Of a stretch of 38,302 nt of DNA, positions 1 to 7,674 are shown piece after piece (position 1 is the first letter of the stretch; the number at the start of each line of letters is the position of its first letter). The notes beneath the pieces are model-generated. The model was given only the letters and a program-made list of their open reading frames with translations. It did not search any database and was not told the origin of the DNA. A program made the translations under genes and the position numbers. The stretch comes from Anaerosolibacter carboniphilus (lineage in GTDB: Bacteria; Bacillota; Clostridia; Peptostreptococcales; Thermotaleaceae): assembly GCF_014205875.1 (NCBI RefSeq), contig NZ_JACHEN010000041.1:1-38302 (forward strand), given 5' to 3'.

Positions 1-53
1 TCTGCACTTTTATTATACTGAAAGAGACGTGTAAGAGTAACATCCATAGGATT

Positions 54-85
54 GAATTTAGTCTTACAAACTGGAATTTAGTCTT
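54..85. repeat. 12-bp direct repeat pair
   Basis: GAATTTAGTCTT occurs at 54-65 and again at 74-85, a 20-bp period, just upstream of the tnpB promoter. It may belong to the left end of the TnpB element or to the target DNA; the sequence does not decide. Confidence 0.5.
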
Positions 86-89
86 TCAC

Positions 90-119
90 TTTACCAAACT
101 TTCCTCAATATGGTATAAT
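90..119 (+). promoter_or_regulatory. Promoter of tnpB
   Basis: TTTACC at 90-95 and a perfect TATAAT at 114-119, 18 bp apart, form a vegetative-type promoter. The tnpB ribosome site (GAGGTGA) and ATG follow at a normal distance. Confidence 0.6.
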
Positions 120-157
120 AAGAACATAAGTTCCTGCCGGAAGTGAGGTGAAAATCA

Positions 158-1279
158 ATGTTGGTAAACAAAGCATACAAGTTTCGTATCTATCCAAATA
201 AGAAGCAAGAAATCTTAATTGCTAAAACAATCGGATGTTCTCGTTTTGTATTCAATCGGTTTTTAGCACAATGGAATGATACATACAAAGAAACAAGCAA
301 AGGACTAACATATAATTCTTGTTCCGCTGAATTAACACAGTTGAAAAAAGAATTAGTATGGCTAAAAGAAGTTGATAGTATTGCCCTTCAGTCTTCACTG
401 AAAAACCTTGCTGATTCGTATACACGATTCTTTAAAAAACAGAACAAAGCACCACGTTTCAAATCTAAAAAGAATAGAATACAGTCCTACACAACAAAGC
501 AAACAAACGGAAATATTACCATTGTATGCAACAAAATTAAGTTACCGAAACTTGGTCTTGTTCGCTTTGCCAAAAGTTGTGAAGTGAATGGTCGTATTCT
601 TAATGTTACTGTTAGACGGAATCCAAGCGGAAAATACTTCGTTTCTATTCTTACAGAAGTGGAAGTGCAAGCATTAGAAAAAACAGGTTCTTCCGTCGGT
701 GTTGACGTGGGACTAAAAGACTTTGCCATTTTGAGTACTGGAGAAGTATTCTCTAATCCAAAATGGTTTCGCAAACTCGAAGAAAAACTAGCAAAAGCAC
801 AACGTATTTTTTCCCATCGTGTAAAAGGTTCTTCGAATTGGAACAAACAACGTATCAAGGTTGCAAGAATTCACGAATGTATCACAAATGCACGAACAGA
901 CTACTTGCAAAAAATCTCTACTGAAATCATCAAAAACCACGATGTAATTGGTATTGAAGATTTGCAAGTATCGAATATGCTGAAGAACCACAAGTTAGCA
1001 AAAGCAATCAGTGAAGTATCTTGGTCACAATTCAGAACGATGCTTGAATACAAGGCAAAGTGGTATGGCAAAGAAGTAGTTGCTGTGTCTAAGACCTTTG
1101 CCAGTTCTCAGCTTTGTTCGTGTTGTGGCTATCAAAATAAAGACGTTAAGAAGCTAAACCTTCGTGAGTGGAACTGCCCTTCTTGTGGCACACATCACGA
1201 TAGAGATATTAACGCGGGACAAAATCTTAAAAATGAAGCCATAAGACTTCTAACTGTTGGGACGACAGGGATAGCCTAA
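158..1279 (+). CDS. tnpB: TnpB RNA-guided endonuclease, IS605 family
   Basis: TnpB of IS200/IS605 elements is a small RuvC nuclease guided by an RNA made from the right end of its own element; it helps retain the transposon by cutting empty sites. At 373 aa the protein is full length. The RuvC acidic residues all look present: D183 in GVDVGLKDF, E267 in GIEDL, and the DRD motif at 348-350 (DRDINAGQN). A four-Cys zinc finger lies at C320/C323 and C340/C343. The N-terminus (KAYKFRIYPNKKQ) is typical. The ATG is preceded by GAGGTGA. No frameshift or stop is visible, so the nuclease may be active. It stands alone without TnpA and points toward the YkvI-type gene. Confidence 0.93.
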   Translation: MLVNKAYKFRIYPNKKQEILIAKTIGCSRFVFNRFLAQWNDTYKETSKGLTYNSCSAELTQLKKELVWLKEVDSIALQSSLKNLADSYTRFFKKQNKAPRFKSKKNRIQSYTTKQTNGNITIVCNKIKLPKLGLVRFAKSCEVNGRILNVTVRRNPSGKYFVSILTEVEVQALEKTGSSVGVDVGLKDFAILSTGEVFSNPKWFRKLEEKLAKAQRIFSHRVKGSSNWNKQRIKVARIHECITNARTDYLQKISTEIIKNHDVIGIEDLQVSNMLKNHKLAKAISEVSWSQFRTMLEYKAKWYGKEVVAVSKTFASSQLCSCCGYQNKDVKKLNLREWNCPSCGTHHDRDINAGQNLKNEAIRLLTVGTTGIA

Positions 1280-1363
1280 TCAATAACTGACCGATAGGTC
1301 GGTGTTCTTAGGAATCTCCCACTTCCATCAGACCGCAAGGTCAGATAAGTGGGGGGAGTTCAA
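1220..1363 (+). ncRNA. Candidate omega/reRNA scaffold of TnpB
   Basis: In studied elements the guide RNA scaffold spans the 3' end of tnpB and the right end, and the guide is the flanking DNA just outside. Here the stems at 1291-1302, 1316-1358 and 1331-1342 fit such a scaffold. The 16-20 nt guide would begin near 1364. The 5' limit is arbitrary. Confidence 0.4.
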
Positions 1364-1479
1364 TTGGACTGCTTGGATATAAGGTAGAAAAGAAGACATG
1401 TAAATAATTGTGGTAGTTTATCATGAAAGACCGTCCCATAGACATAGAATGAATTATCCGTAAGAATGGGAGGTCCATT

Positions 1480-2526
1480 ATGAAGAATCGAAATATCATT
1501 AAGATTGCCAGCATTTATATAGGGACTGTTATTGGGGCTGGATTTGCTTCAGGGCAGGAGATTATGGAGTTTTTCACCAAATATGGCATCTGGGGATTTT
1601 ATGGGATTGGGATTGCATCTGTACTATTTGGACTTATCGGAAGTCTAATCCTTTTAAAAGTACATAAGCTTCGATTGACCTCTTTTGAGGATTTGCTGCA
1701 GGTTACCATGGGAGCTCGCCTAGGAAAAAGCATCAAGAGTATTTTGTTTCTATTGCTTTTATCAGGATACTGTGTCATGCTGGCAGGAAGTGGAGCTCTA
1801 TTTCAGGAGCAATTTGAATTATCAAAAACCCTGGGAATCTGGAGTATGACACTTGTCTGCTTTGCTACTTTTGTATTTAGCATCAGCGGATTAGCTTTTT
1901 TAAATACTATGATAGTTCCTTTATTATTGATAGGAATCTTAGCTATAGGAAGTATTGTAACTTTCCAAAATGACTTTACTATGAGCAACCAAGCAGGGAT
2001 GATTTTTAGTAATATGACCGGAAATTGGTTGACTTCTTCCCTCCTCTATGTAAGCTACAACAGCATTGGGGCTATTGCAGTATTGTCATCGCTACTTCCA
2101 CTGATAAAAAATAAGAGGACGGCCGTGGGGAGTGGAATCATTGGGGGCATAGGATTAGGTCTATTGGCAGGATTTCTACTGCTGCCCACCCTGATTTTTT
2201 ATACAGATATCAACGGAGTAGAAATTCCAATGATGGCTATTGCCACCAGATTGGGAGGCAATATAAAATTGGGCTATGGGATTCTTCTGTGGCTAGCTAT
2301 GCTGACAACGGCTGTGTCCAATGGATTTGTTTTTATTGAAGGTATTAAGGATAAGCTGGGTATCGGGCCAATATGGACTGCTCTTTTATTTTGTATCGCT
2401 GCCATACCTCTGGCCAATTTTGGTTTCAAAAGCCTAGTCCATACTTTATATCCTTTGTTTGGGTATATTGGCATCTTCATTGTATTGATTATGCTCTTTC
2501 AATCATTTGTCTATCGGGCAGAATAA
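1480..2526 (+). CDS. YkvI-type multi-pass membrane transporter
   Basis: 348-aa integral membrane protein resembling the B. subtilis YkvI family (COG3949), distant relatives of sodium:solute and amino-acid permeases; the substrate is unknown. About ten hydrophobic segments are visible. The N-terminus has the glycine-rich first helix IGTVIGAGFASGQEIMEFF, in which the broken helix and GAGFASGQE motif resemble the ion/substrate site of LeuT-fold carriers. GGGAGG stands seven bases before the ATG. The next gene on the same strand (the phosphatase) begins about 100 bp downstream. No partner gene suggests a substrate. Confidence 0.85.
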   Translation: MKNRNIIKIASIYIGTVIGAGFASGQEIMEFFTKYGIWGFYGIGIASVLFGLIGSLILLKVHKLRLTSFEDLLQVTMGARLGKSIKSILFLLLLSGYCVMLAGSGALFQEQFELSKTLGIWSMTLVCFATFVFSISGLAFLNTMIVPLLLIGILAIGSIVTFQNDFTMSNQAGMIFSNMTGNWLTSSLLYVSYNSIGAIAVLSSLLPLIKNKRTAVGSGIIGGIGLGLLAGFLLLPTLIFYTDINGVEIPMMAIATRLGGNIKLGYGILLWLAMLTTAVSNGFVFIEGIKDKLGIGPIWTALLFCIAAIPLANFGFKSLVHTLYPLFGYIGIFIVLIMLFQSFVYRAE

Positions 2527-2624
2527 CCATGGGTATGATAATGGGTTATAAAGTTTCTTAGAAGGAATTTCTCAAATTTACTCGAATAATAGAATATAGA
2601 GTAAACAGTATAGGGGTTGCTTAC

Positions 2625-3743
2625 ATGAGCAAAGAACTAAAAAATCAATTAATCCAGCAGCGTAAATTCTACGAAAACATTCTTTCAGGCATGAAGGATT
2701 GGGTACGGGTGATAGATAAGGATAATAAAGTCGTGTTTATGAATGAACCCATGCGGAAATACGTAGGAGATACGGTAGGAAGAGAATGTTTTAGGGCTCT
2801 AGGAAAAACTTCCCCTTGTGAGCATTGTATTTCCAATCGTGCCATCTTTGAGGGAACCGCCATTACCAAGGAAGAGGTGGTAGATGGAAGGATTTATTCT
2901 GTAGTAAGTTCTCCCATACAGAGTGGAGACAACAGTGTTCGATATGCTGTAGAGGTGTTTCGGGATGTGACGGAAAAGAAGGCTATGGAGCGTCTTTTGA
3001 TAGAACAAAATAGGAAGATGAAAAGTGATTTAGACTTTGCCAAGCAGCTGCAGCACAAAATATTGCCTGAAAACAGAGTCTATAATTATACGATGAAAAT
3101 TGCATCGAAATATATTCCTAGTGAAATTTTAGGTGGCGACGTATATGATGTGATAGAGATCAATGACCATGATATTGGTATGTATATGGCCGATGTTTCT
3201 GGACATGGGGTGACGTCATCTATGATGACCATGTTTATTCGACAAACATTAAAAAATCTAGGAGAAAAGGCAATCGATCCAGCTTTGACGTTGCAGTACC
3301 TATATCATCGATATCGAGAATTAAATATAGATGATCAATACTATATTACCATATTCTATGGTGTATATAATAAAAATACCAAGCTTTTCACCTATGCCAA
3401 TGCAGGACATAACTGTATGCCTATATTACTAAAGGAGGATACGGTGGAAGAGATCTATATCGAAGGGCTTCCTATCTGTACCATTTTTGAAGATGTGGAA
3501 TACGATAAAAATCAGATTGCTCTTGAAAAAGGAAATAAGCTATTGTTCTATACCGATGGTATTTCGGAATCCTATCATCACGAAAAGGGATTCTTCCAGA
3601 CGCAAGGGGTTTTTCAGATATGTTTGGAAAACAAGGACAAAGAGATTGAAACCCTTATTGATATGGTGATCCATCAGGCTAGAGATTACGCCACAGAGGA
3701 GATCAAGGATGATATTGCCATTATGGTAGGAGAGATTTTATAA
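2625..3743 (+). CDS. PAS domain-SpoIIE-type PP2C serine phosphatase
   Basis: A cytoplasmic signalling protein of 372 aa. Residues about 10-115 form a PAS sensor ending in the usual FRDVTEKKAMERLL linker, followed by a coiled coil (about 115-145) and a SpoIIE/RsbU-type PP2C phosphatase. The metal-binding motifs are GGD at 170-172 and ADVSGHG around D190; a further acidic motif (YTDGISE) lies near residue 310, and DDIAIMV is at the C-terminus. Such proteins dephosphorylate anti-anti-sigma factors, but no STAS or anti-sigma gene is in the window, so the target is unknown. The PAS has a CEHC motif at 65-68, which could bind metal or heme or act as a redox switch (inference). The start has only a weak purine-rich GGGG upstream. 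Confidence 0.88.
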   Translation: MSKELKNQLIQQRKFYENILSGMKDWVRVIDKDNKVVFMNEPMRKYVGDTVGRECFRALGKTSPCEHCISNRAIFEGTAITKEEVVDGRIYSVVSSPIQSGDNSVRYAVEVFRDVTEKKAMERLLIEQNRKMKSDLDFAKQLQHKILPENRVYNYTMKIASKYIPSEILGGDVYDVIEINDHDIGMYMADVSGHGVTSSMMTMFIRQTLKNLGEKAIDPALTLQYLYHRYRELNIDDQYYITIFYGVYNKNTKLFTYANAGHNCMPILLKEDTVEEIYIEGLPICTIFEDVEYDKNQIALEKGNKLLFYTDGISESYHHEKGFFQTQGVFQICLENKDKEIETLIDMVIHQARDYATEEIKDDIAIMVGEIL

Positions 3744-3756
3744 AATGTGATAAATC

Positions 3757-3800
3757 CAGGGGAGAGTTCGGCTACCGCCAGCTCTCCTTATCTTTAGGGA
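3757..3800 (+). terminator. Possible terminator or attenuator hairpin
   Basis: GGAGAG at 3761-3766 pairs with CTCTCC at 3782-3787 around a loop holding a small inner stem, followed by TTATCTTT. It is a weak U-run; it separates the phosphatase from the DUF5711 gene. Confidence 0.4.
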
Positions 3801-3818
3801 CTGGCAGGAGGGAAAAAA

Positions 3819-4949
3819 ATGGCGCGAAAGAGAAGGACAAGGATTAGGGTGCTAGTCATGCTTGTCATTATAACCATTTTCATATTAGGCAGTGCCAAGG
3901 GGATCACCATGATCAAGAATCTCATGGGCCGAGGGGAAATGGAGTTTAGCAAATTAGGCGTTATTCAATACGATAAGAATGAAGATACCACCATTGAGGC
4001 CTATGAGAATAATATTGCCATTTACAATGGGGGCACACTGACGGTATATAACGATCAGGGAGGAATACTATGGGCAAAGGAGCAGCCTGCGAAAGCGCCT
4101 AAACTAGTAAACAGTAATCAGTTATTGTTTCTCGCAGATAGGGAAAAAGGCATAGTTTTTTGTTTTGATACCCTGGGCAATCTTCTTTGGACTGCGGAGT
4201 CTGGTCAAAAAATTGAAGATATGGTATCTAACCAAGGATTTCTTGTCATGTGGAGTAAAGAGGAAGCGCAAGGGGGCACGATCTTTGTCTATGATTCCAG
4301 TGGAAAAAAGAAGGGAACCATTAAACTAGGCAAGGGAGATATTATAGATGGTGCCATATCGAAGGATGGGTCCATGATTGCTCTATCGGTGTTAGATGTG
4401 GAAAATGATAAAATCGAAACCAATGTTATTCTCTATGGTGCCGATGGAAAGCTTTTAGGAGGAAATAAGTATGATAACGAAGTGATTCCAAAGCTTTTTT
4501 TCCATAGCGACAATCGATTATTCAATGTAAGTGACCACAAATTGATCGCTTTCGATAAAGGAAAAGGGTTATTGTGGAGTAAAGAGATGGATGCATCCTT
4601 GAATAAAGTTTCTTGGAATGAAGAGGGTTTTGTTGTATTAAGTTTAGTCAATAATAAAAAAATGATTATGGATACAAAGAATCGAAATTATCTTATGATG
4701 ATGAATATAGACGGAGAAGAGATGGGGCGAGTACCTATGAAGGGGGAGATATTGGGGGTTGATACCAAGGGTAAGAATATTACGGCTTTCACAAAGAGAA
4801 CCCTATACTTTTTTTCCAAGGCAGGAAAGGAACTAGGAGAGAAGAAGGTTCACAGTGATATTTATGGAATACATATGTTGACCAACGATAGGATGGTTTT
4901 GATATTAAACAATAAGCTGGAGATTATGAAGGTAAAGTATAAAAGTTAG
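3819..4949 (+). CDS. DUF5711-like membrane-anchored beta-propeller protein
   Basis: 376 aa. A basic N-terminus (MARKRRTRIR) and one hydrophobic segment (about 11-30) anchor the protein, with the rest outside the membrane. The body is a string of PQQ/WD-like blades with GGxLxVYDxxGxxLW-type repeats, for example GGTLTVYNDQGGILWAKE and FCFDTLGNLLWTAE. This matches the DUF5711 group of Clostridia, whose function is not known. AGGAGGG precedes the ATG at a good distance. The CvpA-like gene starts 13 bp after the stop, so the two are very likely co-transcribed, perhaps in envelope or division-related work (inference from position only). Confidence 0.75.
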   Translation: MARKRRTRIRVLVMLVIITIFILGSAKGITMIKNLMGRGEMEFSKLGVIQYDKNEDTTIEAYENNIAIYNGGTLTVYNDQGGILWAKEQPAKAPKLVNSNQLLFLADREKGIVFCFDTLGNLLWTAESGQKIEDMVSNQGFLVMWSKEEAQGGTIFVYDSSGKKKGTIKLGKGDIIDGAISKDGSMIALSVLDVENDKIETNVILYGADGKLLGGNKYDNEVIPKLFFHSDNRLFNVSDHKLIAFDKGKGLLWSKEMDASLNKVSWNEEGFVVLSLVNNKKMIMDTKNRNYLMMMNIDGEEMGRVPMKGEILGVDTKGKNITAFTKRTLYFFSKAGKELGEKKVHSDIYGIHMLTNDRMVLILNNKLEIMKVKYKS

Positions 4950-4962
4950 CAGAGGTGTGCCA

Positions 4963-5664
4963 ATGGGATGGATTGATGTTTTGATTATTGTGATATTGAT
5001 GATAAATGGGATTCATGGATGGCAAAAAGGGTTTATTCTTACGACTTTCAGTATGATGAGTTTTCTTATTGCAGGGTTTGTTGCAAAGATTTATCATCCT
5101 GTACTTTCGGATTATATTTTACGAAACCCTAAATTTTTTCTTTTCCTCCAGGAGACGGTGGGAGAAAAGGTAGAAACGGCTTCTGCCATGGAAGGTACAG
5201 GGATGGAATCTGTATCGAATCAAAATATATTTGAGGTATTAAAGCTCCCCAAAGGATTAGGTGAGCTGTTGATGAAGAGTGAAACCATGCAGGATTATAG
5301 TGCCAGGGCTATGGAAGGTGTACAAAGCTATATTGCCGATGTGTTGACCAGGATGTTTATTGATTTGATTAGTATATTGATTCTGTTTATGGTGGTTAAG
5401 CTAGTATTGAATTTGCTGGCCCGCATTCTCCACGGGATTGCATCCCTGCCCATACTGAGCTCCTTTAATCATTTGGGAGGACTATCCGTTGGTGTTGCCA
5501 AAGGCCTGTTGATTGTATTTATTTTTCTTACCCTGATCACCCCTTTTACAGCTATGACAAAGCAGAGCATTTTTACCGAAGGGTTAGAGGATGCTTTTCT
5601 AGGAAAGTATCTATATGATCATAATCCCATCATTGCCATGTTTGAACGAATTACAGAGATATAG
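4963..5664 (+). CDS. CvpA-family membrane protein
   Basis: 233-aa protein with the CvpA/colicin V production fold: N-terminal helix MGWIDVLIIVILMINGIHGW, a second helix around 25-45, a polar insert of about 70 residues, then two more hydrophobic helices (about 125-150 and 165-190). The family is widespread and linked to envelope homeostasis, but its molecular role is unclear. A GTG lies six bases upstream in frame; I chose ATG 4963 because AGAGGTG stands five bases before it. It follows the DUF5711 gene closely, in the same operon. Confidence 0.8.
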   Translation: MGWIDVLIIVILMINGIHGWQKGFILTTFSMMSFLIAGFVAKIYHPVLSDYILRNPKFFLFLQETVGEKVETASAMEGTGMESVSNQNIFEVLKLPKGLGELLMKSETMQDYSARAMEGVQSYIADVLTRMFIDLISILILFMVVKLVLNLLARILHGIASLPILSSFNHLGGLSVGVAKGLLIVFIFLTLITPFTAMTKQSIFTEGLEDAFLGKYLYDHNPIIAMFERITEI

Positions 5665-5682
5665 ATGAAATCTATAGTTGGT

Positions 5683-5735
5683 TTCTATCCTATAAAGAAA
5701 TTTTATAGGATAGAAGGAGAATTTATCGATATAAT
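5683..5735 (+). promoter_or_regulatory. 14-bp perfect palindrome next to a TATAAT upstream of yedF
   Basis: TTCTATCCTATAAA (5683-5696) and TTTATAGGATAGAA (5702-5715) are perfect inverted repeats with a 5-nt GAAAT loop. No U-run follows, so it is a poor terminator. A TATAAT at 5730-5735 lies just downstream, which puts the palindrome over the -35 region of a yedF promoter; this suits an operator, though an RNA hairpin is not excluded. Confidence 0.5.
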
Positions 5736-5775
5736 AAACTTAGATTGATTCCAGTAAAGAATGGGAGGAAGAAAC

Positions 5776-6363
5776 GTGGAAAGACAAGTGGATGCTAGGG
5801 GGATGAACTGCCCTAAACCAGTTATTGAGACAAAAAAAGTATTAGATGCATTGAAGGAAGGCAGCATCACTACCATTGTGGACAATGAGATAGCCAAAGA
5901 AAATGTATTAAAGCTGGTTCAGAACATGGCCTATAAAGCAGATGTAAAGGAACAAGGGGGTAATTACTATATCCATATCTACAAGGAAGGTAGCCATAAG
6001 GAGACCGGAATGAAGCCAATCAATCATAAGGATATGGTCATGTTAATTGGCAGTGAGGTTATGGGAGAAGGGTCCTTTGAGCTAGGGAAGGTACTGATGA
6101 AGGGATTTATTTATACATTGACAGAGAGCAAGCCTTACCCAAAAGCCTTGTTATTTGTAAATTCTGGTGTTAGGTTGACGACGGAGGGATCAGAGGTCAT
6201 TGATTATTTAAGGCAGATGGAGGGAGAAGGTGTGGAAATCCTTTCTTGTGGTACTTGCCTGGATTATTTTAATTTGAAGAATAAATTGCTGGTTGGTGGC
6301 GTGTCCAATATGTATACCATCGTTGAGAAGATGAATGGTGCCAAGAATACAATAAAGATTTAG
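5776..6363 (+). CDS. yedF: YedF-type sulfurtransferase-like selenium metabolism protein
   Basis: 195 aa. The N-terminal TusA/SirA-like domain carries the CPxP motif (C12-P15 in ARGMNCPKPVIETKK); the C-terminal half is DsrE/DsrF-like, with a C-rich GVEILSCGTCLDYF segment. In anaerobes this architecture sits with selenium-trafficking genes and is annotated as YedF of selenium metabolism; the exact reaction is not established. The GTG at 5776 was chosen because GGGAGGAA lies five bases before it; an in-frame ATG at 5761 has no ribosome site. The DUF3343 gene follows after 9 bp, supporting a selenium/sulfur-carrier operon. It fits with the selenoprotein candidate at 31108. Confidence 0.85.
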   Translation: MERQVDARGMNCPKPVIETKKVLDALKEGSITTIVDNEIAKENVLKLVQNMAYKADVKEQGGNYYIHIYKEGSHKETGMKPINHKDMVMLIGSEVMGEGSFELGKVLMKGFIYTLTESKPYPKALLFVNSGVRLTTEGSEVIDYLRQMEGEGVEILSCGTCLDYFNLKNKLLVGGVSNMYTIVEKMNGAKNTIKI

Positions 6364-6372
6364 AGGGAAGCC

Positions 6373-6633
6373 ATGATAGAGAAAGAATTTTATGTAATTG
6401 CCTTTGATTCAACCCATTATGCAATGAAAACTGAAAAATTATTGAAGAGCAAATTTCAAATAGAAATGATCCCAACACCTAGAGAAATCAGTGCCAGCTG
6501 TGGCTTATCTATCAAATTTTCTAAGGCCATCTTTGAGAGCATCATGGAGACCTTGGAGGGAGATCAAGGGACCTATAAGGTATTCCTTGTAGAAAAGCTA
6601 GAGAACGGCAGACAGGTAACAAAAGTACTTTAA
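6373..6633 (+). CDS. DUF3343 putative Se/S carrier-like protein
   Basis: 86-aa small acidic-to-neutral protein of the DUF3343 family (PF11823). The family features are an N-terminal FxxTHxAMKxEK stretch (FDSTHYAMKTEKLLK), then IPTPREISASCGLSIKF with a single conserved Cys. It has been proposed to carry selenium or sulfur because it is found beside selenium genes such as yedF, selD and selA; direct biochemical proof is lacking as far as I know. It lies between yedF (9 bp) and the MscS gene (19 bp) on the same strand. Confidence 0.85.
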   Translation: MIEKEFYVIAFDSTHYAMKTEKLLKSKFQIEMIPTPREISASCGLSIKFSKAIFESIMETLEGDQGTYKVFLVEKLENGRQVTKVL

Positions 6634-6652
6634 CAGAGAGGGATGAATTTCT

Positions 6653-7540
6653 TTGAATAACACATATGGGAGTTTTGGAGATCAGATTCGAGAGATGTTT
6701 ATTTTATATACCCATCCCGATTATTTGGCAGCCTACGCAGGGAAATTAATAAAGATTATATTTATTTTCTTCATTGCCATGGTGTCCATTCGATTTATAA
6801 ATATGTTGATAGATAAATTTTTCGATAATCGGGAAAAGTTTAAGATTGTAGGGGAAGAAAAGCGCTTTAATACCTTAAAAGGGGTCACCAAAAGTATTTT
6901 GAGATATACCATATATTTTGTGGCATTTACGCCAATTTTGGAGATTCTCGGAGTGAATATATCTTCCTTGATTGCGGCGGCAGGAATCGGAGGCTTGGCC
7001 ATTGGTTTTGGAGCCCAGAATCTGGTGAAAGATGTGATCACAGGTTTCTTTATCCTTTTTGAGGATCAGTTTCATGTGGGAGACTACATAGAGACTGGGG
7101 GAAAGTCTGGAATTGTTGAGGAAATGGCCCTGCGGGTAACGAAGCTTCGAGATTTCAATGGAGATCTTCATATTATTCCTAATGGCTCTATTGATAAGGT
7201 GACCAACAAGTGCCGTGGGAATATGCGAGCCATGGTAGAAGTTGGGATTGCCTATGAAGAAAATATCGACAATGCTATCCGTGTAATGGATGAGGTATGC
7301 AAGGAAATGGCTCAAGAAAATGATAAAATCATTGAAGGTCCTACAGTTCTAGGGGTAACGCGGCTAGGTGAGTATGACGTCATCATTTCTGTTATGGCCA
7401 AAACCCAACCCATGGAGCAGTGGGCTGTGGAAAGGGAACTTAGGAAGAGAATCAAGGAACGACTAGATGAAAAGGGAATCGAGATCCCCTATCCCAGAAG
7501 GATGGTTATTCAGACCAATGAGAAAAAACAAGAAAAATAG
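6653..7540 (+). CDS. MscS-family mechanosensitive channel
   Basis: 295 aa. It has two N-terminal transmembrane helices (about 25-50 and 75-95) followed by the pore-lining TM3 with the MscS signature SLIAAAGIGGLAIGFGAQN, then the beta-domain (LFEDQFHVGDYIE and IIPNGSIDKVTN) and the alpha/beta C-terminal domain. The length equals the small MscS/YkuT type. Its role is to release ions at hypo-osmotic shock. The start is TTG at 6653, the only start giving the full N-terminus, with an AGAGAGGG site about ten bases upstream. It is the last gene of the yedF run and is followed by a terminator. Confidence 0.92.
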   Translation: MNNTYGSFGDQIREMFILYTHPDYLAAYAGKLIKIIFIFFIAMVSIRFINMLIDKFFDNREKFKIVGEEKRFNTLKGVTKSILRYTIYFVAFTPILEILGVNISSLIAAAGIGGLAIGFGAQNLVKDVITGFFILFEDQFHVGDYIETGGKSGIVEEMALRVTKLRDFNGDLHIIPNGSIDKVTNKCRGNMRAMVEVGIAYEENIDNAIRVMDEVCKEMAQENDKIIEGPTVLGVTRLGEYDVIISVMAKTQPMEQWAVERELRKRIKERLDEKGIEIPYPRRMVIQTNEKKQEK

Positions 7541-7629
7541 GAGATCTATCTAAAGTTCATCTAGGTACATATCCTTAAGAATTGTTTTTTTCAAGGAGCT
7601 GCACAAAACTCAATATTGTGATCTATTAT

Positions 7630-7655
7630 GCCCGGGGTGTATACCTCGGGTTTTT
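7630..7655 (+). terminator. Rho-independent terminator after mscS
   Basis: CCCGGGG (7631-7637) pairs with CCTCGGG (7644-7650, one G-U pair), loop TGTATA, followed by TTTTT. It separates convergent mscS and the MocR gene. Confidence 0.8.
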
Positions 7656-7674
7656 GCATAAGGTGATGATGCAG

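Larger units (their letters stand above)
68..1363 (+). mobile_element. IS200/IS605-type TnpB-only element (IS1341-like)
   Basis: A single tnpB gene with no TnpA Y1 transposase beside it. The right end is a structured segment: hairpin CCGATAGGTCGG at 1291-1302, then nested stems GACCGCAAGGTC (1331-1342) and CTCCCACTT/AAGTGGGGGGAG (1316-1324/1347-1358), ending in TTCAA at 1359-1363. IS608 ends in TCAA, so I place the right boundary there by analogy. The left boundary is a guess (after TTAC at 64-67). It would need a TnpA in trans to move. Confidence 0.45.

Noticed and set aside
487..858. Antisense frames across real genes (for example opposite tnpB and mscS)
   Set aside because: They overlap well-supported genes, have no ribosome sites of note and no domain motifs.
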